64,000 bases of DNA, taken from contig NZ_BMJQ01000004.1 of NCBI RefSeq assembly GCF_014643535.1, positions 124,001 through 188,000 of the forward strand, read 5' to 3'. This stretch comes from Aliidongia dinghuensis. Lineage in GTDB: Bacteria > Pseudomonadota > Alphaproteobacteria > ATCC43930 > CGMCC-115725. The translations under genes and the position numbers were made by a program. Below, in pieces: positions 18,959-27,611 of this stretch. Within the stretch, counting starts at the first letter, position 1. Each line of letters starts with the position of its first letter. The notes under the pieces are model-generated. The model was not told where the DNA came from, ran no database searches, and saw only the letters and a program-made list of their open reading frames with translations.

Positions 18959-19623
18959 TTGCGAACGGTCGGACTTGCTCGGGACCCTTGCGAGCGAAGG
19001 TCCGGGCGCGCCCTCCGGCCCGCTTCACCGCGCTTCTGGGCATCGGCGTGGTTGTCTCGGCCATTGTCATGTCCAACCGATCGTCGATCGTTCCTCAATC
19101 CGAAACGCTGCGCAGCATCTCGCCGGGCATCAACGAGATCCGGGAGATCGCGCGCTCGGCCGCTGCTGCTTTCGATCTGGAGCGGGCCGTGCGGCTCGTC
19201 TGTCTGCTGCTATTCGGGGTCTTGTCGACCCTGCTCAGCCTCAGCAGCCTGCCGCGGTTGGTCGAGATGACAGGGTATTTGACCGTGCTCGCAGCGGCCG
19301 TGAAGCGATCGGCGGCGGCAACTGTTGCGCAACGGCCGCGAAGGCAAGCCGCGGCCATCATGAAAGGGGCCTGCACACCGCCCGCACGGGGGGTTGAAGA
19401 AGGCCTCTTGAAGCGCCTCAACCTCGCCCGATGGGTCATTCGTCACCGCGCCTACCTGGTCTATTCCGTCATTGGCGTCGCGGTCGGGACGCTGCTCGCC
19501 GACCAACCAGAGGCGGTCGAACGTACGATCGGCGATTTCTTGGAATGGCTGCGACAATGTTACATGCCAGATCTCGTCTATTGCAGCGGCGTAGACGAGA
19601 TTTATTGCAGCGGATGGCGCTGA
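18955..19623 (+). CDS. Membrane protein of unknown function
   Basis: Protein of 222 residues with three likely transmembrane segments: FTALLGIGVVVSAIVM near residues 24-39, LVCLLLFGVLSTLLSLSSL near 82-100, and AYLVYSVIGVAVGTLLA near 162-178. The C-terminus has a near-repeat, VYCSG then IYCSGW. No family was recognised. The start overlaps the stop of the upstream secreted protein (ATGA), and the stop overlaps the start of the next gene (TGATG), so three proteins are made in a coupled series and may form a complex. Confidence 0.65.
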   Translation: MIANGRTCSGPLRAKVRARPPARFTALLGIGVVVSAIVMSNRSSIVPQSETLRSISPGINEIREIARSAAAAFDLERAVRLVCLLLFGVLSTLLSLSSLPRLVEMTGYLTVLAAAVKRSAAATVAQRPRRQAAAIMKGACTPPARGVEEGLLKRLNLARWVIRHRAYLVYSVIGVAVGTLLADQPEAVERTIGDFLEWLRQCYMPDLVYCSGVDEIYCSGWR

Positions 19624-20231
19624 TGCTGTTCGGTCGCCATCACGCTCGTAATGAAACGAGGCCTGCGGGCGGGAGCGGGAGCAATCCTTCCGACGCCCCT
19701 GATGCTTGCGGAAACAGAGCTATTGGGGATCGGCCGGGAGCGGAACTCGCGGGGACGACACGTCCGTCCCGCACTGCGGGCTTGCCCCTGCAGGCAGGCC
19801 TCAGAACTCAGCGCGAACGCACCGTGCAAAGCATCCTCGCCGTTGTTCTGGGCATTTGCCCTCCAGTCGTTTGCGCCTGGATTGCCCAGAACTCCGCCAA
19901 TTGGGACCTGTTTGAGCGGTCTGGCTCGATAACCGCTACGATCGGCCTGGTGGCGGCGTCGAGGCGATATATGCAGCATAGCATCCTCGAACTAGCCGCG
20001 TTGCACGAAAGCGGAGATTTGAAATCCGACCTCGCGGAAGTCCTCGAGGATATTTTCACGGGCAAACTCGGGTTGGCGCTCTCAGGATTCGGAATGATCA
20101 TCTGGGGCTGGGGCAAATATCTTGGCTGGTGGAGCTTCAGTTATCTTGTGGTGTGGGGATTTTTCATTCTCCGCGATGCCCGTCGGGATTTCATCCGTCT
20201 GCAAAACGCCAATGCACGCTCAGCTGTCTGA
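19623..20231 (+). CDS. Membrane protein of unknown function
   Basis: Protein of 202 residues coupled to the upstream gene through TGATG. The first 60 residues are polar and poorly structured. Then come hydrophobic stretches TVQSILAVVLGICPPVVCAW, LGLALSGFGMIIWGWGKYLGWW and FSYLVVWGFFIL, with a charged helical region between them (HSILELAALHESGDLKSDLAEVLEDIF written here only as its start and end: HSILELAAL ... EDIF). No family was recognised. It is the last gene of the operon behind operator pair C. Confidence 0.65.
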   Translation: MLFGRHHARNETRPAGGSGSNPSDAPDACGNRAIGDRPGAELAGTTRPSRTAGLPLQAGLRTQRERTVQSILAVVLGICPPVVCAWIAQNSANWDLFERSGSITATIGLVAASRRYMQHSILELAALHESGDLKSDLAEVLEDIFTGKLGLALSGFGMIIWGWGKYLGWWSFSYLVVWGFFILRDARRDFIRLQNANARSAV

Positions 20232-20725
20232 AGGCGAACGAGCGGCTACAGCCGGCGCGGGGTGCTGCCGCCATACCGGAAGTGGGCCAAGTGGAACTCG
20301 TGCGCATGCGGGAGAACCTTGCCGCCGCGCGGGCCGCCGCCGCGGCGCAGACCGCTGACAATTTTGCTCATCAGTTCGTCGCCGTAGGCGACGTGGATCT
20401 CCCGCCAGGACAAGGCGGCCACTGACATCGCCTAGGCAATCCAGGGCGACGATCGTTCCTTGGGCGTCGTGATGGTTCGGGCAGCGCCTCCGCTGTTATC
20501 GGGGAGGCCGCAGAGGGTCGGCCCCGCATCCCCGATGCTCCAAGGAGTCTTATGCGTGCGTGAGTACGCATTCTAGGAAGAGAGTGTACCCTCATGAAGA
20601 TAGATGCAGCCGTTGTCGCGACAGCTTCGATGCAGGCGGGCAACCCGCCGACGCGACGGTCACGGTCATGTTCGCCGCTGACGGCCTGGTTGCCCGGTCT
20701 CGCCCGACACAATTCCGCGCCGTGG
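20232..20725. other. Intergenic, no convincing gene
   Basis: About 490 bp with only short frames. A 60-codon minus-strand frame at 20246-20428 has no ribosome binding site or recognisable motif. An upstream ATG at 20594 is in frame with the next gene, but would add a 44-residue leader that does not look like a protein start. Confidence 0.45.
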
Positions 20726-21541
20726 ATGGCCACCCCGCGAAAGTCGGTCATGACGGCACACCACCTCCTTCAAGTCGCGGCACTTGGCGTTTGCGTCGCT
20801 TTCGCCGCGTTGCCGACGGCTCGAGCCGCAGTCCCGGTTCAGCCCGTTATACCGGGGATCAGCGAGGAAGCCGGAAGTGCCATCGCGCAGATGGGCAAGA
20901 CGCTTTCGGCCAAGGAACTGTCGATGACGGCAAGGACCATCAGGGTCTACTTGGACGAGGCCGGACAGCCGCTTCATATTTTTCAAACCATGAAGGTCGT
21001 CGTGCGCCGGCCTAACAGGCTTACCGTTCAGCTGAGCGGTGACGACGGGTCGCATGATCTGTTCTACGACGGCAAGTCGGCATCGATCTTCTCACCCGAC
21101 GCCAACGAATACGCGACCATCGCCGCGCCGGCTGACATCCCGTCGGCTCTTGACGAGGTGCAGGACAAGCTCAACATCGATTTTCCGCTGAACGCCTTTT
21201 TTTCCAACGCTCCCGACAAATCGCTTCTGAACGATGTTGTCGCGGGCTGGCAGGTTGGCACGGCCTCTGTCGACGGTGTCGAGTGCCGGCACCTGATCTT
21301 CTTCCAAAGAGCCGGCGTCGAGCTGGAATTGTGGGTGGAGAAGAGTAGCGAGGCTAGACCGCATCGCATGATCGTCACCTATCGACTACTCCCCGGACAG
21401 CCGAATTTCATCGCGGAATTCACGGGCTGGAACACCCAGGTCCATTCGCCCGACTCTGAATTCGCCTTCCAACCTCCCGCCGACGCAAAAAAGATTGAGC
21501 TCGGCCCGACTGCTGTGCCGGACAAGGAAGGCGGCAAGTGA
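20726..21541 (+). CDS. DUF2092-family secreted protein
   Basis: Protein of 271 residues from the ATG at 20726, with an N-terminal signal peptide (MATPRKSVMTAHHLLQ... ending ARAA near residue 35). The mature part matches the DUF2092 pattern: a helix IAQMGKTLSAK, strands with VVVRRPNRLTVQLSGD and LFYDGKSASIFSP, and the later GVECRHLIFFQ and ELWVEKSSEARPHR. The fold resembles LolA/LolB-like periplasmic lipoprotein carriers, so lipid binding is possible, but the function is not known. The start is uncertain (20594, 20726 or 20750). It is coupled by TGATG to the repeat protein downstream, and this pairing suggests they work together. Confidence 0.75.
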   Translation: MATPRKSVMTAHHLLQVAALGVCVAFAALPTARAAVPVQPVIPGISEEAGSAIAQMGKTLSAKELSMTARTIRVYLDEAGQPLHIFQTMKVVVRRPNRLTVQLSGDDGSHDLFYDGKSASIFSPDANEYATIAAPADIPSALDEVQDKLNIDFPLNAFFSNAPDKSLLNDVVAGWQVGTASVDGVECRHLIFFQRAGVELELWVEKSSEARPHRMIVTYRLLPGQPNFIAEFTGWNTQVHSPDSEFAFQPPADAKKIELGPTAVPDKEGGK

Positions 21542-22488
21542 TGAAATATCTCAAGTTGTCCATGGCCGGTCTGTTTGCCCTGACGGCTGCAGCGTCGGAC
21601 GTCGCCTTTGGCCAAATGGGTCCGCCGTTTGGCGGCCCGCCGAGCTTTCCGGGAGGCGGCTTGCCGAGCCTCCCCACGGGTGGTGGCTTCCCAAGCCTCC
21701 CCGCGGGTGGCGGCCCGCCCGGCTTTCCTGGAGGTGGCAGTGGTTTGCCGAGCCTCCCCACGGGTGGCGGCGCACCGAAATTCCCCACGAGCGGTGGCCC
21801 GGGCCAGGGGGCCGGCAGCGCGGCATCCCGTCCCGCAGGGAATTTCCCTGCCGCCAATGCCAACCGCGGCGTCCCGGAACCCGGCGGCAACGTCAACGCC
21901 AACCGGGCTGTCGCGAACTCCGGTGGTAATGTCACCGCGAAGAATTCCGGCGGGAACCTTACTGCGAAGAACAGTTTCGGCAACATCACTGCCCAGAACT
22001 CCAGCGGCAATGTCACGGCCAAAAGTACCGTCGGCAATATCACCACAAGCAACTCCGGCAACATCAGCGTGAGCAATTCTGGCGGGAATATCAATGTCTC
22101 CCGTGGCGGCGGCAGTTCCTATGGCCGCGGGTACTACAGCCACGACTACGGCCACGGGCGCAGCGACCGAGGATACGGCGAGTACCGGTACGATGGTGAT
22201 TCATCTTACCGGCATCATTCTGGCTATGGTGCATACTATTGGGGCGGTTTCGCGGTCGGCGTTGCCACCGGCTCCGCCGCCTCGTCGAGCCGGAGCGAGA
22301 CGACCAACAATTACTACTCTTCCTATCCATACTACTACGGAACCTATCCCGCGTACGCTTCTACGCCCAGTTCGGACTCTTCTCACCAGGAGTCCAGCTC
22401 GGCCTCTTCCAATCGTGAGAGCAATTCAGACTCTTCGCGGCGACGCAATACCAGCCAGTCTGTTGATTGCCCGAGCAATAGGAATTGA
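21541..22488 (+). CDS. Secreted Gly/Asn/Ser-rich repeat protein
   Basis: Protein of 315 residues with a signal peptide (MKYLKLSMAGLFALTAAAS). Residues 27-85 hold repeats of the type LPSLPTGGG. Residues 115-190 hold about eight ten-residue repeats of the form SGGN(V/L/I)TAKN, which would suit a beta-solenoid or amyloid-like stack. The C-terminal third is rich in Tyr, Ser and Gly with a YYWGGFAVGVATGSA patch and ends SVDCPSNRN. The alternating aliphatic positions in the decapeptides favour a regular beta structure. It is coupled to the DUF2092 gene. No assigned function; a surface, matrix or scaffold role is inference. Confidence 0.7.
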   Translation: MKYLKLSMAGLFALTAAASDVAFGQMGPPFGGPPSFPGGGLPSLPTGGGFPSLPAGGGPPGFPGGGSGLPSLPTGGGAPKFPTSGGPGQGAGSAASRPAGNFPAANANRGVPEPGGNVNANRAVANSGGNVTAKNSGGNLTAKNSFGNITAQNSSGNVTAKSTVGNITTSNSGNISVSNSGGNINVSRGGGSSYGRGYYSHDYGHGRSDRGYGEYRYDGDSSYRHHSGYGAYYWGGFAVGVATGSAASSSRSETTNNYYSSYPYYYGTYPAYASTPSSDSSHQESSSASSNRESNSDSSRRRNTSQSVDCPSNRN

Positions 22489-22600
22489 CGGTTCAACCAG
22501 CATAGCCTTGGCATGCCGAGAGGCTGATCCTGATGCCGGCTACGGCTGGCGGCTGGTGACCTGATGCGTCCGGGGATCGCCGGGCCAGGGCTGGCCATGA

Positions 22601-22634
22601 ACTCCTCTCCGCCCTGAACGGGGCGGAGAGGAGT
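22601..22634. terminator. Strong hairpin after the repeat-protein gene
   Basis: A perfect 14-bp stem (ACTCCTCTCCGCCC at 22601-22614 pairs with 22621-22634) with a six-base loop, 113 bp after the stop codon. There is no T-tract, so it may block 3' decay or act with Rho rather than be a classical terminator. Confidence 0.5.
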
Positions 22635-22692
22635 GGGAGTGGGGCCAGTCTCCACGTCGCTCTCGCCCAAAACCAGACCGATTTCCAAGCTG

Positions 22693-22818
22693 TCACTTGC
22701 CGCGCGAGCCGCCGAGCGGCAGGATCGGCACCTCCGCCAGCAGCGCCGCCTTCTTGGGCTCACGCCACTTCCAGCGCCGCTCAACGCGATCGATCACTTC
22801 GACTTCGGGATTCCGAAC
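22693..22818 (-). pseudogene. Possible remnant of an IS66-type small ORF
   Basis: The minus-strand frame reads PEVEVIDRVERRWKWREPKK then AALLAEV, and soon after reaches a stop. This resembles the start of the IS66 OrfA helix-turn-helix protein (a -VEV-R-ERRR-W---EKA-LLAE- pattern). The match covers only about 30 residues and no other IS part is seen, so the call is weak. Confidence 0.35.
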
Positions 22819-23158
22819 CTCCTTCTGAAGCCTTCAGAAGGACTGAGGATCGGCGTGAGTCGATCGGCTCGACAAGCCACTGAATTCTTGGTGATCAGCG
22901 AAGGCACAGGGCGGTGCGCATTCACATGCGCGGCCTCGCCTGTCGCGGCACGCCCGGACAAGAGCCCTTGTCCCGCTGTTTCGCGGTCGCGCACGATGAA
23001 TAAGTCAAAGTTGACAAAATAATCACAATTGACGTCAAATTCATTATCCGCCCGTCGCAGCCGAAATGGAGCGGGGAGGCGGTGGCGAGCTTCGGCGTGG
23101 CTGCGTTGCCGGCGCCGGCGCCGTCGAGAAGAACAATCAAAATTGGGAGGTACCGCCT

Positions 23159-24607
23159 GTGGACTACCGCCGCTTCGGTCCCGCCGTGACACTCGGCGCG
23201 CTCGTCTCGACACTCGCCACGCACCAAGCCCGGGCCTCTGCCTTCGCGCTTCAGGAATTCTCCGCGATCTCCACGGGCTCGGCCGACGCCGGCGCCGCCT
23301 CGGCCAACGAGGACTTGTCGACGATCTTCTTCAACCCCGCAGGCATGACCGCCTTCGATGGGCTGCAGAACAGCGCTGTGGCGACCTATGTTCTCCCGCA
23401 GGCCCGCATGCATATCACGAGTGCCCGTGAGAATGTCGGTCTGCCCGCCGGCACCGCACCGACGATCCAGGGTGGTGACGGGCGTGATTTCCCGCAAGAC
23501 AAGGTCGTCCCGGCGGGCTTCGTTTCCTATGCGCTCGCGGATGATTTCCGGGTCGGCCTCGGGCTGACCGTGCCCTTCGGTCTGCTCACCAGTTATGGTG
23601 CCGATTCCCAGGCGCGCTACCAGGCGCTGAAGTCGGAGGTCGAAGCCTTCGACTTCAACCCGTCCTTTGCCTGGAAAGCCAATAACTGGCTGTCGGTCGG
23701 TGCTGGTGTCTCCGAACAGAAGGTCAAGGCCAAGCTGACCAACGCCCTCGACCTCGGGGCTATTGTCCCCGTGCAACTCAATCAACTCGGCCTATTCAAC
23801 CTCGTCGGCCCGGGCGCCTATGCTGCGACCGTGAACCAGACCGCCGGCCGGATGGCGAATGACGGCCGCGTCGACCTCCGGGGCACCTCCTGGGGCACCG
23901 GCTGGAATGCCGGCATCCAATTGCGTCCCTTCGAGGGCACGACCATCGGCATGTCCTACCGCTCGGGCATCGAGCACAAGGTCCAAGGCCGCGCCGATTT
24001 TGCCGTGCCGACGAGTGCCATTGCCAACATCGTGGCCGCCATGCCGGCCCCGCTGCGCGCCATCACCCTGATCGGCCTCGCCCAGAACAAGGCCTTCCAG
24101 AACACGGATTTCGACGCCGACCTGTCGCTGCCGGGCCAGGCCTGGTTCGGCATCACCCAGCAGGTGACGCCGCAGCTTTCCGTCAGCTTCAGCTACAAGT
24201 GGACCAACTGGTCCAAGTTCGAGTCGCTCATGGTCGGCTTCGGCAACCCGGCGCAGCCGGGCTTGAACCAGCATGAGGGCTACAGGGACACCTCCTTCGC
24301 GGCGCTCGGCGGCAGCTATCGGCTCAGCGAGAAATGGACCATTCGTGGCGGCGCCGCGTTCGATCAGTCGCCGGTCGTCGATGCCTATCGCGATTTCCGC
24401 GTGCCGGATGCCGACCGCTATTGGCTCGCTTCCGGCTTCAGCTATCGGCTGAGTGATAAAGTCGAGCTTGCCGGCAGCTACCGGCACGTGTCCCTCGCAT
24501 CCTCCAGGGTCAACCATGTCGACCCGGCGACCGGGCTTAATACGGTATCGGGCACCCCCTCGGGCGATATGAATCTGTTCGCGCTGGAGGCGCTGATAAG
24601 GTTCTGA
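23159..24607 (+). CDS. FadL/OmpP1/TodX-family outer-membrane transporter
   Basis: Outer-membrane beta-barrel protein of 482 residues for uptake of hydrophobic compounds such as fatty acids or aromatics. The GTG at 23159 has a GGGAGG ribosome binding site eight bases upstream and gives a proper signal peptide ending near QARA. The mature N-terminus, SAFALQEFSAISTGSADAGAAS, is split here as SAFALQEFSA and ISTGSADAGA; it matches the plug (hatch) start of FadL. The FFNPAGM motif and alternating strands follow, ending with a C-terminal Phe (LEALIRF). It faces the ring-degradation operon tail-to-tail across a shared terminator and probably brings in its substrate. Confidence 0.92.
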   Translation: MDYRRFGPAVTLGALVSTLATHQARASAFALQEFSAISTGSADAGAASANEDLSTIFFNPAGMTAFDGLQNSAVATYVLPQARMHITSARENVGLPAGTAPTIQGGDGRDFPQDKVVPAGFVSYALADDFRVGLGLTVPFGLLTSYGADSQARYQALKSEVEAFDFNPSFAWKANNWLSVGAGVSEQKVKAKLTNALDLGAIVPVQLNQLGLFNLVGPGAYAATVNQTAGRMANDGRVDLRGTSWGTGWNAGIQLRPFEGTTIGMSYRSGIEHKVQGRADFAVPTSAIANIVAAMPAPLRAITLIGLAQNKAFQNTDFDADLSLPGQAWFGITQQVTPQLSVSFSYKWTNWSKFESLMVGFGNPAQPGLNQHEGYRDTSFAALGGSYRLSEKWTIRGGAAFDQSPVVDAYRDFRVPDADRYWLASGFSYRLSDKVELAGSYRHVSLASSRVNHVDPATGLNTVSGTPSGDMNLFALEALIRF

Positions 24608-24616
24608 ACTGCTGTC

Positions 24617-24650
24617 AATGGGCGCCGCTGGCCCGTGCCTGGCGCCCGTT
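24617..24650. terminator. Bidirectional terminator hairpin between convergent genes
   Basis: A 10-bp stem (24617-24626 with 24641-24650, core GGGCGCC/GGCGCCC) lies between the FadL stop at 24607 and the CoA-ligase stop at 24654. The arms end in AA/TT pairs. It can serve both convergent transcripts. Confidence 0.6.
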
Positions 24651-24653
24651 CTC

Positions 24654-26624
24654 TCAGCCTCGGGCGCTTGACGGCAGTGGGTGCCAGGTGATTGAGAAGG
24701 GGTGGGAGAACCGGCCGAGCACCGCCTTGGCCTTGGGCTCCAGCTCTGGATCGGGAAGCTCGATCTGCACCACGAGATCGGGCTTGCGCGCGTCGATCGC
24801 AACGCGGGCATCGTGAATGCCGGCTCCGGTTAGCGCCGCCCGGATTGCGTCGAGCGTCTCACGGCGCTTCAGTTCGGGTTTGAATATCTTGCCGACGCCC
24901 GTCAATGGCATCGCCTCCACGATGCGAATATGCTTGGGCATCGCCGCGCGCTCGCTGATCCGCTCGCCCACGAACGCCATCAATTCCTGCTCGCAAGCTG
25001 TTGCACCGGGCTTGAGCTGGACATAGGCCACGGGAAGTTCGCCAGCATGGGCGTCCGGCCGTCCGATCGCCGCGGCGATCTGCACGGCGGCATGGCGATG
25101 GAGCGGCTCCTCGATTACCGCAGGATCGATATTGTGGCCACCGCGGATGATCAGGTCCTTCTTGCGGCCGGTGAGCCAGAAGTAGCCCTCCGCATCACAG
25201 CGCCCCAGATCGCCGGTGTTGAGCCAACGCTTGCCGTCGCCGAGATCCAGCCAAAGCCCCTCATTCTGCTCCGCCTGGGCATAGCCGGCAAAAACATTGG
25301 GGCCGGAGATCGCTATCACGCCGGCTTCGTCGGTGGCGCAGTCGCGCACATATCGGCCGGTGTCGTCGAGCAGGATCGCCTTCATGGCCTGCCAGGGAAT
25401 GCACAGGCCGATCGAGCCGACTCGGCGCTCGCCCCGGGGCGGGTTAATGCTGCTGACGCAGGCGCCCTCGGTGAGCCCGTAACCCTCGAGGATCTTGATG
25501 CCGGTGCACTCCTCGAAGGTGTTGAACACCTCGATCGGCATCGGCGCCGCGCCGCACAGCCCGTATTCCAGCGAGCCGAGGTCGTGCCCATCGATCGGTA
25601 CCTCGAGCAGGGCCGAGTATAGCGTCGGTACGCCGCTGAAGAAGTTGACCCGATGGTGCTCGACGATTTCCCAGAAGCGCTTGATGACGTCGGTGCCGCG
25701 ATAGCCCTGGGGTGTGCCCAGGATCACGTGTGCGCCCTTCGAGAACGGAATGAGGCCCGTCGCCATCACGGCGTTCACATGGAACAGAGGTAGGCCGCAG
25801 AACATCGTCTTGCCCGGTCCGATCCCCTCTCCAAGATACTGGCCCGCGCTCCAGGCGTTCGCCACCTCGTTGCCGTGGCACCTCATGGCGATCTTCGGAA
25901 GCCCCGTGGTGCCGCCGGTGCAGAAATAGGAGGAGAAGTCCTGGGCGCTGAAATGGCGCCCGCTGTTCAACCTGCTTCCCGCCTCCCGGGCGATTGCCCG
26001 ACCGAAATCATGCACCTCGATATGCGCCGGCACGGCTCCGCGCACGCCGGCGCGGCCATGCAGTATTGAGGTCTCCATGCGCTGCATTAGCTTGGCGTCG
26101 AGCCCTTTCGGGCCCGGGACCCGGTCTGCCAGATTGACGAGCACCAAGTGCCGTAGCGACCGCAATCTCTCCAGCACGGGGTGGATCTTCGGCCACAGGT
26201 CGGTCCCGGGAAAGGGCCCAAGCGTCACAAGGACCTCGGCGCCAACGGCATGCAGGAGATCGGACATGGCAGCGCCTTCGAGCAGCGGGTTGATGGCGCA
26301 GACGATGCCCGCGGCCTCGCCGCCCCAGATGACGAAATGCGTCTCCGGCAGGTTCGGCAGGACATAGGCGATCACTGAGTCCTTGGAGACACCCAGGCGC
26401 AGGAACATGTTCGCGGCGCGGGTGACGTCGCGGAGCAGTTCGCTGTAGGTCCAGCACTCCGCCTCGCGGTGGTCCTCGGCGCGCAGGAAAAAGGAGAGCG
26501 CCGGCGCCGACGGGTCGATGGCCGCGCCGCGGCGGATCATTTCGTATGTGCTCGCGGGCAGGTCCGCCGGCAGTCCCTGCGCTTCGATCGCCAGGATCTC
26601 CGCCGGGCTTGCGATGCCGCTCAT
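24654..26624 (-). CDS. AMP-binding acyl-CoA ligase (synthetase)
   Basis: ATP-dependent carboxylate-CoA ligase of 656 residues. It carries the P-loop YFCTGGTTGLPK, the A5 motif GYGLTEG, the A8 hinge region LTGRKKDLIIRGGHNIDP and the A10 lysine in GKIFKPELKRR. The ATG at 26624 overlaps the stop of the upstream hydrolase gene (ATGA), so it is the last gene of the four-gene catabolic operon. In this setting it probably activates an aliphatic or aromatic acid released from ring cleavage, or the entering substrate. The length is slightly above the typical 550-residue ligase because of a C-terminal tail after A10. Confidence 0.9.
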   Translation of the reverse strand: MSGIASPAEILAIEAQGLPADLPASTYEMIRRGAAIDPSAPALSFFLRAEDHREAECWTYSELLRDVTRAANMFLRLGVSKDSVIAYVLPNLPETHFVIWGGEAAGIVCAINPLLEGAAMSDLLHAVGAEVLVTLGPFPGTDLWPKIHPVLERLRSLRHLVLVNLADRVPGPKGLDAKLMQRMETSILHGRAGVRGAVPAHIEVHDFGRAIAREAGSRLNSGRHFSAQDFSSYFCTGGTTGLPKIAMRCHGNEVANAWSAGQYLGEGIGPGKTMFCGLPLFHVNAVMATGLIPFSKGAHVILGTPQGYRGTDVIKRFWEIVEHHRVNFFSGVPTLYSALLEVPIDGHDLGSLEYGLCGAAPMPIEVFNTFEECTGIKILEGYGLTEGACVSSINPPRGERRVGSIGLCIPWQAMKAILLDDTGRYVRDCATDEAGVIAISGPNVFAGYAQAEQNEGLWLDLGDGKRWLNTGDLGRCDAEGYFWLTGRKKDLIIRGGHNIDPAVIEEPLHRHAAVQIAAAIGRPDAHAGELPVAYVQLKPGATACEQELMAFVGERISERAAMPKHIRIVEAMPLTGVGKIFKPELKRRETLDAIRAALTGAGIHDARVAIDARKPDLVVQIELPDPELEPKAKAVLGRFSHPFSITWHPLPSSARG

Positions 26625-27574
26625 GCCGCCTCGTCGACGACGCGATTGCGCTGCACGCCAAGATCGATTGAGCCGTCGGCACTGGCGATGCGCGCTTCCA
26701 CGATGTCTCCGGCTCTTAGGTACTGGCTTCTGCCTGCCTGTACCTTCATGAACATCTTCCACTTGGCTGCTTCCGGCAGCAGCGCCGCGATCCGCTGCTT
26801 GGCCGGCGAGGGAATGCTGAGCGCACAGCCCGAGGGCGTGCCGGTCGACAGCAGGTCGCCGGCGTAGAGGTCCTGTACCTCCGACAGCTCGCTCAGCGTC
26901 TCGGCCGGGCCGTAAACCAGGTTGGCCGTCGAATCCTTCTGCCGCACGGCGCCATTGACCGTCAGCGTGAGGTCAAGCTGCCGCAGCCTCGGGATGTCGC
27001 CTGGCTCCAGGAGGCATAGATACGGGCCGACCGGACCAAAGGTACGGAAGCTCTTGCCCTTGTAGAACTGCATCTCAGGGATCTGGATGTCGCGAGCAGA
27101 GTAATCGTTGACGATGACCGCACCGGCGATGAATTCATGCAGATTCGCATTGGTGACGGCCTGGCGCGAGGTGATGTCGCGCTTGAGCACCAGGCCGAGT
27201 TCGATCTCGTAGTCGAGAAAGCGCACCCGCCGCGGCCGCACCAGGTCGGAGTCGGCAGGAGCCATGCAGCCCGGCGCCTTGGTGAAGATCATGTTGAAGC
27301 GCTTCGCGTCCGGGTTCATACCCGACTCGATCATGTGTTGGCGATAGTTCGCCCCCTGGCACAAGAACTGCTGGTTTTGGGTGATCGGCGACAGCAGCTC
27401 GACCTCGGCTTCATTGATCACCGGGCCTAAGGCTACCAAAGTCTCGGCGCGGTTGGCGCGAATGAAGTCGGCCGTAGTCTCGAACACGCCGGGAATTGGC
27501 GTGATGAGCTTGTCGCGAACAACGCCCCACTGGGCGCGACCCTGGTGCCTGAAGTGCAGCACGTTTACTGACAT
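26621..27574 (-). CDS. Fumarylacetoacetate hydrolase (FAH) family protein
   Basis: Protein of 317 residues of the FAH superfamily, which cleaves or hydrates beta-diketo or keto-enol acids in ring-degradation pathways. Metal-binding acidic residues are in the segment FLDYEIELGLVLKRD and in IVNDYSARDIQ. The TGTPSGC segment of the active-site lid is also present. The ATG at 27574 follows a GGGGA site. It lies 37 bp after the VOC dioxygenase gene and overlaps the CoA-ligase gene by four bases. In the operon it would act on the meta-cleavage product made by the dioxygenase. Confidence 0.9.
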   Translation of the reverse strand: MSVNVLHFRHQGRAQWGVVRDKLITPIPGVFETTADFIRANRAETLVALGPVINEAEVELLSPITQNQQFLCQGANYRQHMIESGMNPDAKRFNMIFTKAPGCMAPADSDLVRPRRVRFLDYEIELGLVLKRDITSRQAVTNANLHEFIAGAVIVNDYSARDIQIPEMQFYKGKSFRTFGPVGPYLCLLEPGDIPRLRQLDLTLTVNGAVRQKDSTANLVYGPAETLSELSEVQDLYAGDLLSTGTPSGCALSIPSPAKQRIAALLPEAAKWKMFMKVQAGRSQYLRAGDIVEARIASADGSIDLGVQRNRVVDEAA

Positions 27575-27611
27575 GAATGGTCCCCGGAAGCGGAAAGCGG
27601 TGATCTCGGCG

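Noticed and set aside
20246-20428. Minus-strand 60-codon frame
   Set aside because: No ribosome binding site, no recognisable motif and no conserved context.
22601-22634. Hairpin considered as a CRISPR repeat unit
   Set aside because: It occurs once only; no regularly spaced copies or cas genes are in the window.
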